This document shows, piece after piece, positions 1-8,733 of a stretch of DNA of 64,000 bases. How positions within the stretch are numbered: the stretch's first letter is position 1; every line of letters starts with the position of its first letter. Below the pieces are notes generated by a model. That model saw nothing but the letters and a program-made list of their open reading frames with translations, was not told where the DNA came from and did not search any database. The position numbers were made by a program, and so were the translations under genes. The DNA lies in contig NZ_JRAO01000036.1 of assembly GCF_000768875.1 (NCBI RefSeq), forward strand, positions 39,906-103,905. Direction: 5' to 3'. This DNA is from Porphyromonas sp. COT-239 OH1446 (GTDB lineage: Bacteria; Bacteroidota; Bacteroidia; Bacteroidales; Porphyromonadaceae).

Positions 1-759
1 CGACAAGGTAACCCTTATCCGCGTATGGCCGAGACCCCAGCGGGGATATTGAATGCTGTTGGGTTGCAAAATAAGGGGGTACACTACTTCTGTGAGCACA
101 TATATCCCGAGATCAAGGATATTGATACAGCTATGATCGTCAATGTGAGCGGATCGACCATAGAGGATTATGTAGCGACGGCAGAGATGATCAATAGCTT
201 AGAGAAGATCCCAGCCATAGAGCTCAACATCTCCTGTCCCAATGTCAAAGAGGGTGGGATGGCCTTTGGTGTTACCTGCCCAGGGGCTGAGGCCGTTGTC
301 AGAGCTGTGCGAAAAGTTTATGACAAGACGCTCATCGTCAAGCTATCGCCCAATGTAACGGATATCACCGAAATCGCTCGTGCTGTGGAGGCTGCGGGGG
401 CAGATGCCCTCTCGATGATCAATACCCTCCTGGGGATGGCCATCGATGCCGAAAAGCGTCGCCCTATACTCTCGACCGTTACAGGCGGCCTCTCAGGCCC
501 TGCGGTCAAGCCTATTGCCCTAAGAATGGTTTGGCAGACCTCTAGGGCGGTTAGCCTCCCCATCATCGGTCTTGGAGGGATTTGCAGTGCTAGCGATGCC
601 ATAGAGTTCCTCCTGGCAGGAGCTTCGGCAGTACAGCTCGGTACTTACAACTTCGTTGATCCTAAGGCCACGATCAAGGTCATAGAGGGCATTGAGGACT
701 ATATGCAGCGTCATGGAGTAAGGGATCTCTCCGAACTTGTAGGATCACTGCAAATCTGA
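1..759 (+). CDS. pyrD: Dihydroorotate dehydrogenase, class 1B catalytic subunit (5' end outside window)
   Basis: Oxidises dihydroorotate to orotate, the fourth step of UMP synthesis, using FMN. The reading frame is open from the first base, and the residues before the first ATG at 25 (GNPYPR) fit the family. The true start therefore lies upstream, and roughly 50 residues of a usual 300-310 are missing. [11 protein letters not shown] carries the cysteine used as catalytic base in class 1 enzymes of the B type. VKLSPNVT and GLGGI are the FMN and phosphate-binding loops of the TIM barrel. Class 1B enzymes normally pair with an iron-sulfur PyrK subunit, which would have to be outside the window. 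The gene ends at TGA 757-759 and faces nrdB across a strong hairpin. Confidence 0.95.
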   Translation, partial: RQGNPYPRMAETPAGILNAVGLQNKGVHYFCEHIYPEIKDIDTAMIVNVSGSTIEDYVATAEMINSLEKIPAIELNISCPNVKEGGMAFGVTCPGAEAVVRAVRKVYDKTLIVKLSPNVTDITEIARAVEAAGADALSMINTLLGMAIDAEKRRPILSTVTGGLSGPAVKPIALRMVWQTSRAVSLPIIGLGGICSASDAIEFLLAGASAVQLGTYNFVDPKATIKVIEGIEDYMQRHGVRDLSELVGSLQI

Positions 760-785
760 GGATAGCCCCTCTCTATACTGAAAAG

Positions 786-819
786 GAAGCCCCCAAGCCT
801 TATTGTGCTTGGGGGCTTC
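786..819. terminator. Bidirectional hairpin between pyrD and nrdB
   Basis: A perfect 13-bp stem (786-798 with 807-819) encloses an 8-nt loop. It lies between the convergent stops of pyrD and nrdB, so it can end transcription from both sides. Confidence 0.85.
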
Positions 820-844
820 TCTGATTGTTAAGTGGCATGGAGGC

Positions 845-1888
845 TTAGAGGTCGTCTTCAATGGCACCGCTTTTGGAGTAGGCACTGGGCTTGGCCTCGA
901 AGAAGTCTGTCTTGATGAGATTGGCATTACTGTACTGAGAAACCCAATTCATGCTGGCTGGCTCCTGCTCGTAACCCTCGAAGAGCACCCCGAAGCCTAG
1001 GTTTTCGCTGCGCTGATTAGCCAAATACATGATATAGTCGCTAACCATCTGGGAGGTTAGCCCTTCAATATCCTCACCGATGACATACTTACCCCATTCG
1101 ATCTCCTGTAGTGCCCCTTCTCGGATCATTTCTCTGAAAGTCTCGATGGCCTCGGGGGTGAAGAGCTGAGGCTCTTCCTTCTTCAGCTCTAGGATCATAG
1201 AGCGGAAGAGCCAAAGGTGCGTATTCTCGTCTCTATTGATATAGCGGATCTCCTGCACAGAGCCTGGCATCTTGCCGTTGCGACCAAGATTATAGAAGAA
1301 CATGAAGCCCGAGTAGAAGTACACGCCCTCGAGAATATAGTTTGCCACCATCGTTTTGAGTAGCTGCTCAGGTTTTTTGTGCTCCTGAAACTCATTGTAG
1401 ATATCTCCGATGAACTTGTTTCTCTTGAGCAGATGCTCATCATCCTTCCACTGGTAGAGGATAGAGGTGCGCTCCTCGGGTGAGCAAATCGAGTCAAGCA
1501 TATAGCTATAACTCTGCGAATGTACCGCCTCTTGGAAAGCCTGTATCGTCAAGCAGAGGTTGATTTCATTAGCAGTGATATACTCTCCAACATTGGGTAA
1601 GTTCGCCGTTTGGATACTGTCTAGGAAGATGAGGAAGGAGAGGATCTTGTCATAGGCAATCTTCTCTTTTTCTGAGAGTTCTCGGTAGTCCTTAACGTCT
1701 TGGCTCATGTTGATTTCCTCTGGAATCCAGAAGTTATTCATCGCTTGGCGATACCAGTTTGCTACCCAAGAGTACTTCATGTTATTGAAGTCATTGAGAT
1801 TAGTAGTATTGCCATTGATCATGCGTCTCTTCGTAACATCGACATCTCCATGTTCGTTGAATAGGGCTTTCTTCTTTAGGGTTGACAT
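845..1888 (-). CDS. nrdB: Ribonucleoside-diphosphate reductase class Ia, beta subunit
   Basis: Small subunit of aerobic ribonucleotide reductase, 347 residues. It holds the di-iron/tyrosyl radical cofactor that starts catalysis in NrdA. The metal ligands fall at the expected spacing: D90, E120 and H123 (EAVH), then E187, E221 and H224 (DENTH). Y127, four residues after H123, is the candidate radical tyrosine, so this is the tyrosine-bearing rather than the radical-free form. Residues 1-40 form the usual flexible lead. It follows nrdA by 51 bp on the same strand, so the two are very likely one transcript. Radical formation needs oxygen, so the pair would serve when some oxygen is present. A class III enzyme is encoded at 30253. 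Confidence 0.97.
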   Translation of the reverse strand: MSTLKKKALFNEHGDVDVTKRRMINGNTTNLNDFNNMKYSWVANWYRQAMNNFWIPEEINMSQDVKDYRELSEKEKIAYDKILSFLIFLDSIQTANLPNVGEYITANEINLCLTIQAFQEAVHSQSYSYMLDSICSPEERTSILYQWKDDEHLLKRNKFIGDIYNEFQEHKKPEQLLKTMVANYILEGVYFYSGFMFFYNLGRNGKMPGSVQEIRYINRDENTHLWLFRSMILELKKEEPQLFTPEAIETFREMIREGALQEIEWGKYVIGEDIEGLTSQMVSDYIMYLANQRSENLGFGVLFEGYEQEPASMNWVSQYSNANLIKTDFFEAKPSAYSKSGAIEDDL

Positions 1889-1939
1889 ATTAGGGAGGGA
1901 TTATGATAGATAAATAATGTTGACAAATTGTTGCTAGGA

Positions 1940-4450
1940 CTAAGCCGAGCAGTTTTCACATTCTTCGACCTCAAGCGATCGGCTGCGCACGTAGTATAGG
2001 GTCTTAACCCCATGTTCCCAAGCACGAAGATAGAGATCGAGCAACTTCCGGAAGCTATAGTCGTGGGTGATGAAGAGATTAACAGACTGAGACTGGTCGA
2101 TATGCCTCTGGCGAATGCCCGCCGCATCGATGACCCAATCTTGGTCGATCTGATGGGCAGTCTTGTATAGCCAAAAGGTGTCGTCTGAGAGCTGTGGTGC
2201 TACTCGTGGGACGATGCTGCCCTTCTTCTCCTCGAGGAAGTAGCGGTTCATAACGGGGTCAATCCCGGCTGTCGTGCCTGCAATGATGGAGGTAGAGCTG
2301 GTAGGGGCAATGGCCAGCAGATAGGCATTGCGCATCCCTCTGCGGGCTACGTCAGAGGCCAAACGCTTCCACTCTGGGGACTCGTAGCCTCTGAGCTGGA
2401 AGTACGCCCCAGTCTCCCAATCGCTGCCCGGGAAGCGCAGGTATTGCCCCTTCTCCTCAGCCAGGAGCGAGGAGGCCTCGATCGCATGGTAATTGATCTG
2501 TTCGTACAGCTTGTCCATGTACTCGAGGTGCTCATTGCTCTCCCACTTGATCCCCTTCTGAGCCAATAGATGGTGGTAACCACTGGTGCCGAGACCTATG
2601 GGGCGCATCTTCATATTGGTGATCTCTGCATAGGGAATAGGATAGAAGTTGAGGTCGATCACATTGTCCAGTGCACGTACGATCGTGTGGATCACGCTAC
2701 GGAGCTCCTCCCGGTCATCCACCTTGATATTGCCCAACACGAGAGAGGCGAGGTTGCAGACAACGAAGTCCCCAGCCTCTGTCTCTGTCGTAATGATCTC
2801 TCTGCCACCCTCTGTGCGAACGGAGATCTTGCGCTCCTTGATCTCGCTTTGGTTCTGTGCGATCTCAGTGCAGAGGTTAGAGCAGTAGATAACACCCTGG
2901 TGTTTATTCGGATTGAGGCGATTGACCGTATCTCGATTGAAGATGAAGGGCGTGCCAGTCTCAACTGCACTCTTGATGATGAGGCGAACCATCTCCTTGA
3001 CCTTAATGGGACGCTTGGCAATGCGATGCTCATTGAGACAGTCCTGGTAGCGACGCTCCCACTCCTCTCCGTAATAATCCTCCAGGCAATAACCCTTGAT
3101 GCTTTGGATCTCATGAGGGCACATCATGTACCAAGTACCGTCAATATCGGTCTGTACCATGCGCCAAAAGAGGTCTGGCACACATACCCCGGGGAAGACG
3201 TCATGCGCCTTCATACGGTCATCCCCATTGTTGGTTCGTATCTGAAGGAACTCAGGCATATCCCTGTGCCAAATGTCTACATAGATGGCCACTGAGCCCT
3301 GACGCACACCCAGCTGATCGACGGCAATAGCAGTATCGTTGCACAGCTTGATCCACTTGAGGATACCTCCAGCTACGCCCTTGAAGCCTCTGATGTCGGA
3401 GCCCACGGCCCTGACCTTGCCCATATAGATACCCATCCCTCCGCCAAACTTCGAGACCTGAGCAAAGTTGTCGATCGTACGGTATATACCGGTCAAGCTG
3501 TCCGGCATAACGTCCTCGAAGCAGCTACTGAGCTGGCTGAGTGGCTTGCGGGCATTGCTCATCGTGGGCGTTGCCATGGTAACCTGCAGGCGGCTGAGCG
3601 TGTCGTAGATCTTCTTAGCCCAGAATACCTTGTTTTCACCCTCGGGCATGGCTAGGTGCATGGCAATCCCCATAAACATCTCTTGAGGACGCTCCAGCAG
3701 GGTATGGCTGTTGTCGGTGATGAGGTAACGCTTGGAGATCAGCTGTAGGCTGCTGTAGGTGAGCAGGTGGTTGCGAGACTCGTCGAGGTAGCGTCCCAGC
3801 TCCTCGATCTCGGCCCGATGGTAGTGCTCCATAATGTAGCGACCATAGAGGCCCTCGTTGGTCAGATAGGCGATCTTGCCGTAGAAACCCTCAATATATA
3901 GCTTATCCTCCTGGCTCGAGATTGCTCGATTGACCTGCATAAGGAGCAGCCGAGAGGCTATGAACTCCCAGTCGGGAGCTTCGGGGGTAATCAGCTCGAC
4001 TGCAGCCTTGGTCAAGATCTCAAGTGTATCGGCCTGCTCCTTGTAGAAGGCTTGATACTTAGTATATAGGAAGTCGAGGGAGTAGCGTTTGTCGCCGAAA
4101 GATGCCTGAATATCCTTGAGTAGACGAATGATACCAGGATCGGTGATTGTCAAGCAAAATTTATTGATAATCTGGCGGTATTCGCTTCTCTTCTGACGAT
4201 ACAATATATAGGCCTTGGCCACGGTGAAGTATCCTGCGGCCATTAGAGCCTGCTCGACGAGGTCTTGTATAGTTTCGACTTCGATTTCTCCGCCTCTCTC
4301 GGCAGCTTCTACTTCTATCTTCTTACAGATTTTTTGGATCTCTTTCTCAGGCATACGCTCGCCTGTGGCCTGGAAGGCACGTCTTATGGCGTTGGAGATC
4401 TTAGAAAGCTCAAAGTCCTCTACCGCTTTGTCTCGCTTGATAATCTTCAT
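1940..4450 (-). CDS. nrdA: Ribonucleoside-diphosphate reductase class Ia, alpha subunit
   Basis: Large catalytic subunit of 836 residues that reduces NDPs to dNDPs. Residues 1-90 form an ATP-cone, the allosteric activity site. The active-site set is visible: C310 (SQLSSC) and C565 (VVCNLAS) form the redox pair. N525, C527 and E529 (NLCTE) are the thiyl-radical cysteine and its catalytic neighbours. The C-terminal tail ends CENCSA, the cysteine pair that passes electrons from thioredoxin or glutaredoxin to the active site. It is the first gene of nrdA-nrdB. A likely promoter lies at 4528-4559, bracketed by an inverted repeat that may bind a regulator. Confidence 0.97.
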   Translation of the reverse strand: MKIIKRDKAVEDFELSKISNAIRRAFQATGERMPEKEIQKICKKIEVEAAERGGEIEVETIQDLVEQALMAAGYFTVAKAYILYRQKRSEYRQIINKFCLTITDPGIIRLLKDIQASFGDKRYSLDFLYTKYQAFYKEQADTLEILTKAAVELITPEAPDWEFIASRLLLMQVNRAISSQEDKLYIEGFYGKIAYLTNEGLYGRYIMEHYHRAEIEELGRYLDESRNHLLTYSSLQLISKRYLITDNSHTLLERPQEMFMGIAMHLAMPEGENKVFWAKKIYDTLSRLQVTMATPTMSNARKPLSQLSSCFEDVMPDSLTGIYRTIDNFAQVSKFGGGMGIYMGKVRAVGSDIRGFKGVAGGILKWIKLCNDTAIAVDQLGVRQGSVAIYVDIWHRDMPEFLQIRTNNGDDRMKAHDVFPGVCVPDLFWRMVQTDIDGTWYMMCPHEIQSIKGYCLEDYYGEEWERRYQDCLNEHRIAKRPIKVKEMVRLIIKSAVETGTPFIFNRDTVNRLNPNKHQGVIYCSNLCTEIAQNQSEIKERKISVRTEGGREIITTETEAGDFVVCNLASLVLGNIKVDDREELRSVIHTIVRALDNVIDLNFYPIPYAEITNMKMRPIGLGTSGYHHLLAQKGIKWESNEHLEYMDKLYEQINYHAIEASSLLAEEKGQYLRFPGSDWETGAYFQLRGYESPEWKRLASDVARRGMRNAYLLAIAPTSSTSIIAGTTAGIDPVMNRYFLEEKKGSIVPRVAPQLSDDTFWLYKTAHQIDQDWVIDAAGIRQRHIDQSQSVNLFITHDYSFRKLLDLYLRAWEHGVKTLYYVRSRSLEVEECENCSA

Positions 4451-4513
4451 TGGGTCGGGTCTGTGTATGTATTGTGATGCTTAAATTCTTGCCAGTAAAT
4501 CAAGACCTATCCA

Positions 4514-4591
4514 GTCTCTAGGGCAGCCAAAGTTAGCAAATCTTTGTCTCGAGATCAAGGACGACTTTCTCATCGGCGCAGCCCTAGAGAC
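4514..4591. repeat. 11-bp inverted repeat around the nrdA promoter
   Basis: GTCTCTAGGGC at 4514-4524 is repeated exactly in inverted form (GCCCTAGAGAC) at 4581-4591. The arms flank the candidate -33/-7 boxes, and the proximal arm overlaps the predicted transcription start. This layout could be a split operator or a stem in a longer transcript. The match is seen; a regulatory role is inferred. Confidence 0.5.
4528..4559 (-). promoter_or_regulatory. Candidate nrdAB promoter
   Basis: Read on the minus strand, TAACTTTG (4528-4535) matches the Bacteroidetes -7 box TAnnTTTG. CTTG at 4556-4559 is a near match to the -33 TTTG with a 20-nt spacer. The leader to the nrdA ATG would be about 70 nt. Confidence 0.45.
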
Positions 4592-5193
4592 CATCTATGA
4601 TCAGCAGGATAACCATTTAGTACTCTAGATAGGCTGAATAGCTATTGTCTATTCTTTATATAGACAATGACAATAGTCTTGGCTCATTGCTGCCTGTTTA
4701 GAGGCCTCAAAGGGCAGGAGGAGCTAGAGATCATTTTTTCGAATAGAGGGCAAATCTGTCGAATTTGGGTGGCCCAGTATTTGAAATATAAAATCGAAAA
4801 TCATAAATAAACGAACTAAATTTAATTCTAAAATAGGATTCACGTGAAGTTGTATTGCCAATTTTGAAATCTACCAAGTGAAATTCATTTATAGGAATAC
4901 ACCTTCTATATCTAGAAGCATAGAGTAGGGGAACTCCTATTGTAAAAAGAATATCAACTGAAAATCAATATCTTGTAACCACTATTCTATAGTATAACTC
5001 TAAGGTAAAGGGCTTACTGAAGCAATATTCCCATCAAAGAATGCTTAGTGTATGCCATTACTAACTATAAACCAATGATTTATATGATATATATCCAGTA
5101 ATAGACTATTCTATAGGGAGGTAATCGAAGGGTAGATACCTTTGCGAATGATAGGATTTTGATATTTAAAATTCAGAATATCTAATTCCTAAA
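4592..5193. other. AT-rich non-coding stretch with a small hairpin
   Basis: About 600 bp with no credible reading frame and clearly lower GC than the flanking genes. A perfect 9-bp inverted repeat (4644-4652 with 4660-4668, 7-nt loop) and a T6 run near 4734 are the only structures I can point to. It may hold regulatory sites or a small RNA, but nothing was recognised. Confidence 0.4.
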
Positions 5194-5224
5194 TTTGGAT
5201 TGAGAATAATTTGAGGTACATTTG
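5194..5224 (+). promoter_or_regulatory. Promoter of the XRE regulator gene
   Basis: TTTG at 5194-5197, an exact 19-nt spacer and TACATTTG at 5217-5224 give a full match to the Bacteroidetes consensus TTTG-N19-TAnnTTTG. The upstream ATG at 5222 lies inside the -7 box, so it cannot be the start codon. The ATG at 5261 is used instead. Confidence 0.75.
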
Positions 5225-5260
5225 TATTCGAAATACAGAATACTAAATATCGAAGGGAAA

Positions 5261-5725
5261 ATGGCAGATTTTATCAATCTAGCAGAGATCTCTAAGCGTA
5301 TCAGAGAGCTCCAGGATATGAGTGGCATGACGGCAAAGGATTTTAGTGCAAAGACTGAGATCCCAGCCTCTACGCTCTCACAAATCAATAATGGCAAGAT
5401 CTTACCCAGCGTGGACAATATCAATAAGATCATCGATAAGTGGAGCGACCTAATGAGCCCGACCTATCTGCTATTTGGGATTAGGGATGAGGGGCTCTCT
5501 AATAGAGCATCACTGGCCTCAAGCGAGGGGGCTCAGTCCAGTGATCTATTCTCCAGTCATGGACAAGACGATCGGCTCAGAGAGGTACTCATCGGGCAAG
5601 CCGAAGAGATCGGTCGTCTTAAGGAGCAAATCGAAGCCAGTAGACCCAAAGAGATCTCACATATCACGGTCTTCTATACCGACAGTAGCTTCGCCACCTT
5701 CAGTCTCGAGAGTTCTAAGCCTTAG
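5261..5725 (+). CDS. Small XRE-family helix-turn-helix regulator
   Basis: A 154-residue protein. Residues about 7-62 form an XRE-type helix-turn-helix: ISKRIRELQDMSGMT, then KTEIPASTLSQINNGK with the recognition helix. A short predicted coiled coil (about 102-125) is followed by a C-terminal segment ITVFYTDSSFATFSL, a sequence type I have seen in small Bacteroidetes regulators, probably for dimerisation. No enzymatic or toxin partner lies beside it. It stands alone between an AT-rich gap and a repeat-bearing gap and faces the TPM-domain gene. The start at 5261 was chosen because the promoter -7 box covers the earlier ATG. The target is unknown; the array of palindromes and the nrdA inverted repeat in this window are possible sites, but nothing links them directly. 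Confidence 0.8.
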   Translation: MADFINLAEISKRIRELQDMSGMTAKDFSAKTEIPASTLSQINNGKILPSVDNINKIIDKWSDLMSPTYLLFGIRDEGLSNRASLASSEGAQSSDLFSSHGQDDRLREVLIGQAEEIGRLKEQIEASRPKEISHITVFYTDSSFATFSLESSKP

Positions 5726-5904
5726 CCATCGAAGGGGGCTGTGTGGCTTTTTCGTAGGTTTCGGTCCATGGTCCAGATCGAACCCTCCGTTCGCCTTCTC
5801 TATTACTTCGCATCATAAATTAAACATAATCATCATTAACGAAAATAATAAGAGCTCGATTGAGGACATATAAGGATCACTACAGTGCGCCTCTCGGCCC
5901 ATCG

Positions 5905-6080
5905 ATTGAGCCCCTATCGAAGCCTCTGTGGAGGTATAAGTAGGATCTCACCTGCGATCCTATTAGGACTTCGATCGAGATCCTATCTGAGCCTCTACGA
6001 CGATCCTATTGAGGCCTCAGAGGAGCTTCTTCTGAGTACCATGCTGGGATGCCTATAGGATCGCACCTCAATCGATAGTT
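5905..6080. repeat. 23-nt-period intergenic repeat, locus A
   Basis: Degenerate tandem units built on TAGGATCTC/GAGATCCTA occupy most of the gap between the XRE gene and the TPM-domain gene. Successive units starting GATCGAGATCCTATCTGAG and TACGACGATCCTATTGAG are 23 nt each. The cores here run mainly in the inverse orientation compared with the 27.6 kb locus. No reading frame is kept, since 23 is not a multiple of three. Confidence 0.7.
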
Positions 6081-6101
6081 CCCCCACGGACGAGGGTCTC
6101 A

Positions 6102-6150
6102 AAACAACTGGGGCTAAGAGGAGTTTGCTTCCCCTTAGCCCCAGTTGTTT
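6102..6150. terminator. Strong bidirectional hairpin
   Basis: A perfect 17-bp stem (6102-6118 with 6134-6150) with a 15-nt loop is flanked by A- and T-runs, placed between the convergent XRE and TPM-domain genes. It fits a factor-independent terminator in both directions. Confidence 0.88.
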
Positions 6151-6167
6151 ATTGGCTGTCTAATGAA

Positions 6168-7466
6168 TTACCAGCTACTGGTTGCGCCGCCACCGCCGCT
6201 CGATCCTCCTCCCCAGCTACCGCCTCCCCAGCCACCTCCGCCATGGCGACGAGAGCCCGAGCCGGCAATACTGATCAGCGTACCCAGCAGGACTCCTGCG
6301 GCAGCTGCATTCTCTGCCGAATCACTATCTCGGCGATCGGCATGATCATCATGCTGACAATGTAGGCAGTGCAGGTAGGTACGAATATAAGGCTTACCCG
6401 AGAGGCGAATACGTTGCTGACGGGTGGCCTGCATTGTACGCCCATGGCAGACCGGACACTCAACGAATGAAGACCCTGCGACCGTCTGAGCGTGCAACTC
6501 GACCTCATTGCAGTTCGAGCAATGATAGATCGAGTAAGCCCGAGAGCCAATCGCCTGCTCCGTGCGTTGCACTGGGCTGAGATAGGACTCTAGGAAGTCG
6601 GTCTTACGCTCCATACCCTCTGCTCCACAGAGATCACAGTGTGTTAGCATACGACGCACTCTAGGCAACCGCACCCTACCCCAAAGCCAAATGAGTACCC
6701 CAGGCGCAACGCCCAACAGGAGAAATAATACGAGTGAAAGTCTATAGCTGCTGTACAACTTCTCCCATCGGGCTCTGGCCTGAGAGGGCTTGTCTATGGC
6801 ATTGACTTCGTACTCTAGAGAGATCAGTAGCCCAAAGAAAAGGATCCCCGTTACGAGGAGGAAGAAGTAGAGGACCATATTCCCCTGCAAGACATCCATA
6901 CCCGACAGATGCCCCTCAGAGGGGCGTAAGCCTTCATTCTGTATGAGCTGCTCGATCTCATCTAGACCAGCCAAGAGACCTAGCCCCATCCTTCCCTCTC
7001 TAAAGTGTGGGATCATCACCGTCCTTTGGATGCGCCCCATACGGCCATCCGTGAGCACACCCTCAAGGCCATAGCCGACCTCGCTACGGATGCGGCGTTG
7101 GTCTGCAACGTAGAGGATGAGGAGGCCATTATTGAGCTTCTTATCCCCCAGTCCCCAGTGACGAAACAGCTCGACAGCAAAGCCTTCAATATCTCGCTCT
7201 CCAATAGAGGGCAACAGCACGACAGCCACCTCCACACCATAGTTGATCTTGAATCTCGAGAGAGCTGCATCTAACTTCGCGAGGCCTATGTCCTGCACAA
7301 TGCCTTCAGGGTCAGAGACACGCCGAGTAGAGTCGAGGAGCTGTACATTGGGCACCTCATCGACCCGATAGCTTCGTTGTGCCCAGAGGGTACTGGAGGC
7401 TAGTAGCACTAGGCATACGAGCAGCAGATATCTAGCATGCCCCATCAATATTCGTCTTATACTCAT
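6168..7466 (-). CDS. TPM-domain membrane protein with zinc-ribbon pairs and glycine-rich tail
   Basis: A 432-residue envelope protein of the YgcG/TPM family. Residues 1-29 form a signal peptide ending near LWAQ. Residues 45-165 are the TPM domain (SRFKINYGVEVAVVLLPSIG, LNNGLLILYVADQRRIR). Two membrane spans follow (about 198-216 and 243-262), leaving the rest on the other side. This part holds four CxxC pairs at 277/280, 316/319, 337/340 and 367/370, consistent with two zinc ribbons. A short hydrophobic stretch (389-402) precedes the glycine-rich end GGGGWGGGSWGGG, a usual family ending. It directly follows a lemA gene with 17 bp between them, a very common pairing of unknown purpose. Some TPM proteins have phosphatase activity, but none is shown here. 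Confidence 0.88.
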   Translation of the reverse strand: MSIRRILMGHARYLLLVCLVLLASSTLWAQRSYRVDEVPNVQLLDSTRRVSDPEGIVQDIGLAKLDAALSRFKINYGVEVAVVLLPSIGERDIEGFAVELFRHWGLGDKKLNNGLLILYVADQRRIRSEVGYGLEGVLTDGRMGRIQRTVMIPHFREGRMGLGLLAGLDEIEQLIQNEGLRPSEGHLSGMDVLQGNMVLYFFLLVTGILFFGLLISLEYEVNAIDKPSQARARWEKLYSSYRLSLVLFLLLGVAPGVLIWLWGRVRLPRVRRMLTHCDLCGAEGMERKTDFLESYLSPVQRTEQAIGSRAYSIYHCSNCNEVELHAQTVAGSSFVECPVCHGRTMQATRQQRIRLSGKPYIRTYLHCLHCQHDDHADRRDSDSAENAAAAGVLLGTLISIAGSGSRRHGGGGWGGGSWGGGSSGGGGATSSW

Positions 7467-7483
7467 CGGGGAAACAAGAGAGA

Positions 7484-8077
7484 TTACTTGCCGAAGTCTA
7501 CCTGAGGAGCAACCTCGCTACCCTCCTGAGCAGAGAAGTAAGGACGCTTCTCAAAGCCCGCAATGGCAGCTACGATGCTGGTGGGGAACTTACGGATACT
7601 CGTGTTATAAGCCTTGGCTACATTGTTGAAGTCTTGGCGGGCAACTGTGATACGATTCTCTGTGCCCTCGAGCTGATTTTGTAGATCACGGAAGTTCTCA
7701 TTAGCCTTGAGATCTGGGTACTTCTCCACCACGATCATGAGGCGAGAAAGGGCAGAGGAGAGGGCGTCTTGGCTCTGCTGGAAGCGGGCTAGAGCCGCCT
7801 CGTCCATCTGATCTGCATTGATCGTCGTGCTCGTTGCCTTGCTACGGGCCTCGATCACGCTCTGCAGCGTCTCCTGTTCATGGGCTGCATAGCCCTTGAC
7901 CGTGGAGACGAGGTTGGGGATGAGGTCTGCACGACGCTGATATTGGTTCTCAACTTGGCTCCAGGCTGTGCTCACACCCTCCTCCTTCTCCACAAGGCCA
8001 TTGTAGCTGCTAAAACCCATTACAACGAGCACGATCAAGCCAATCAGGATTGCAATCCACACAAAATTCTTCTTCAT
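7484..8077 (-). CDS. lemA: LemA family protein
   Basis: A 197-residue protein with one N-terminal membrane segment (residues 5-24) followed by the helical LemA domain. The family signature is clear: NGLVEKEEGVSTAWSQVENQ, YQRRADLIPNLVSTVKGYA and a long helix with FQQSQDALSSALSRL. The bulk is expected outside the inner membrane. The role of the family is not established. It sits between the flavin-reductase gene (56 bp upstream) and the TPM-domain gene (17 bp downstream), so it is probably in the pyrB transcript or the start of a two-gene unit. Confidence 0.93.
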   Translation of the reverse strand: MKKNFVWIAILIGLIVLVVMGFSSYNGLVEKEEGVSTAWSQVENQYQRRADLIPNLVSTVKGYAAHEQETLQSVIEARSKATSTTINADQMDEAALARFQQSQDALSSALSRLMIVVEKYPDLKANENFRDLQNQLEGTENRITVARQDFNNVAKAYNTSIRKFPTSIVAAIAGFEKRPYFSAQEGSEVAPQVDFGK

Positions 8078-8133
8078 TGTCTTCTTGTTTTAAGTTTATT
8101 CTTCAATTATATCAATTCCCCAACTTCGCTGGT

Positions 8134-8733
8134 TTAGCGAGCTAGGCTTCGAGGCTTTCGCCTCTTAGTTCTGTCTTTCTTCACCGACCAGCCGAAGTGG
8201 CCGAGATAGTCTCCGAGTGAGAAGTACTCCCCATGGGCATAACTTAGAAGATCCGCTCGAGCCATATCAAAAGCCCCAGTCTCAGGATCTAGGTAGGCTT
8301 CATCAGCCCGCACATTCACGACCTCAGCGATGAACATGTCGTGGCTGCCGAGGGGGATGATCTGCTTCACCCGACACTCGAGGCTAATAGGGCTCTCCAG
8401 CACTAGAGGGGCCTCGATACACTTCCCTCGCTCTATGGTCAGGCCTGTCTCGGCGAACTTGTCATATTTGCGCCCCGAGACTACCCCGCACCAGTCCGTC
8501 GCATGTGCCATCGCTCGGGTTGTGAGGTTGAGGGCAAACTCCATCTGCTCCTTGATTAAGCCATAGGAGTGTCGCTCGGGACGGATACTCACATAGCACA
8601 TAGGAGGATTGGTGCAGATCGTCCCGACCCACGAGGCTGTGAAGAGGTTAACCTCCTCCCCCACTCTGCCACAGCTGACGAGTATCGCAGGCAGGGGGTA
8701 GATCAGCGTTCCAGGCTTCCAATCGGCTCTCAT
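8134..8733 (-). CDS. Flavin reductase-like (FMN-binding split barrel) protein
   Basis: 199 residues with the flavin-reductase-like split-barrel pattern: LPAILVSCG near the start, FTASWVGTICTNPPMCYVSIRPERHS for flavin binding, then FALNLTT and a final arm. Such proteins bind FMN and may reduce it or act on another substrate; the substrate cannot be told from sequence. Its ATG overlaps the pyrI stop by 4 bp (8730-8733), so translation is probably coupled to the aspartate transcarbamoylase genes. The C-terminus is very basic (KKDRTKRRKPRSLAR). A link to flavin-dependent pyrimidine synthesis is only a suggestion from context. Confidence 0.85.
   Translation of the reverse strand: MRADWKPGTLIYPLPAILVSCGRVGEEVNLFTASWVGTICTNPPMCYVSIRPERHSYGLIKEQMEFALNLTTRAMAHATDWCGVVSGRKYDKFAETGLTIERGKCIEAPLVLESPISLECRVKQIIPLGSHDMFIAEVVNVRADEAYLDPETGAFDMARADLLSYAHGEYFSLGDYLGHFGWSVKKDRTKRRKPRSLAR

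Noticed and set aside
2570..3295. 241-residue plus-strand open frame opposite nrdA
   Set aside because: Lies wholly antisense to conserved nrdA sequence and is a codon-bias shadow.
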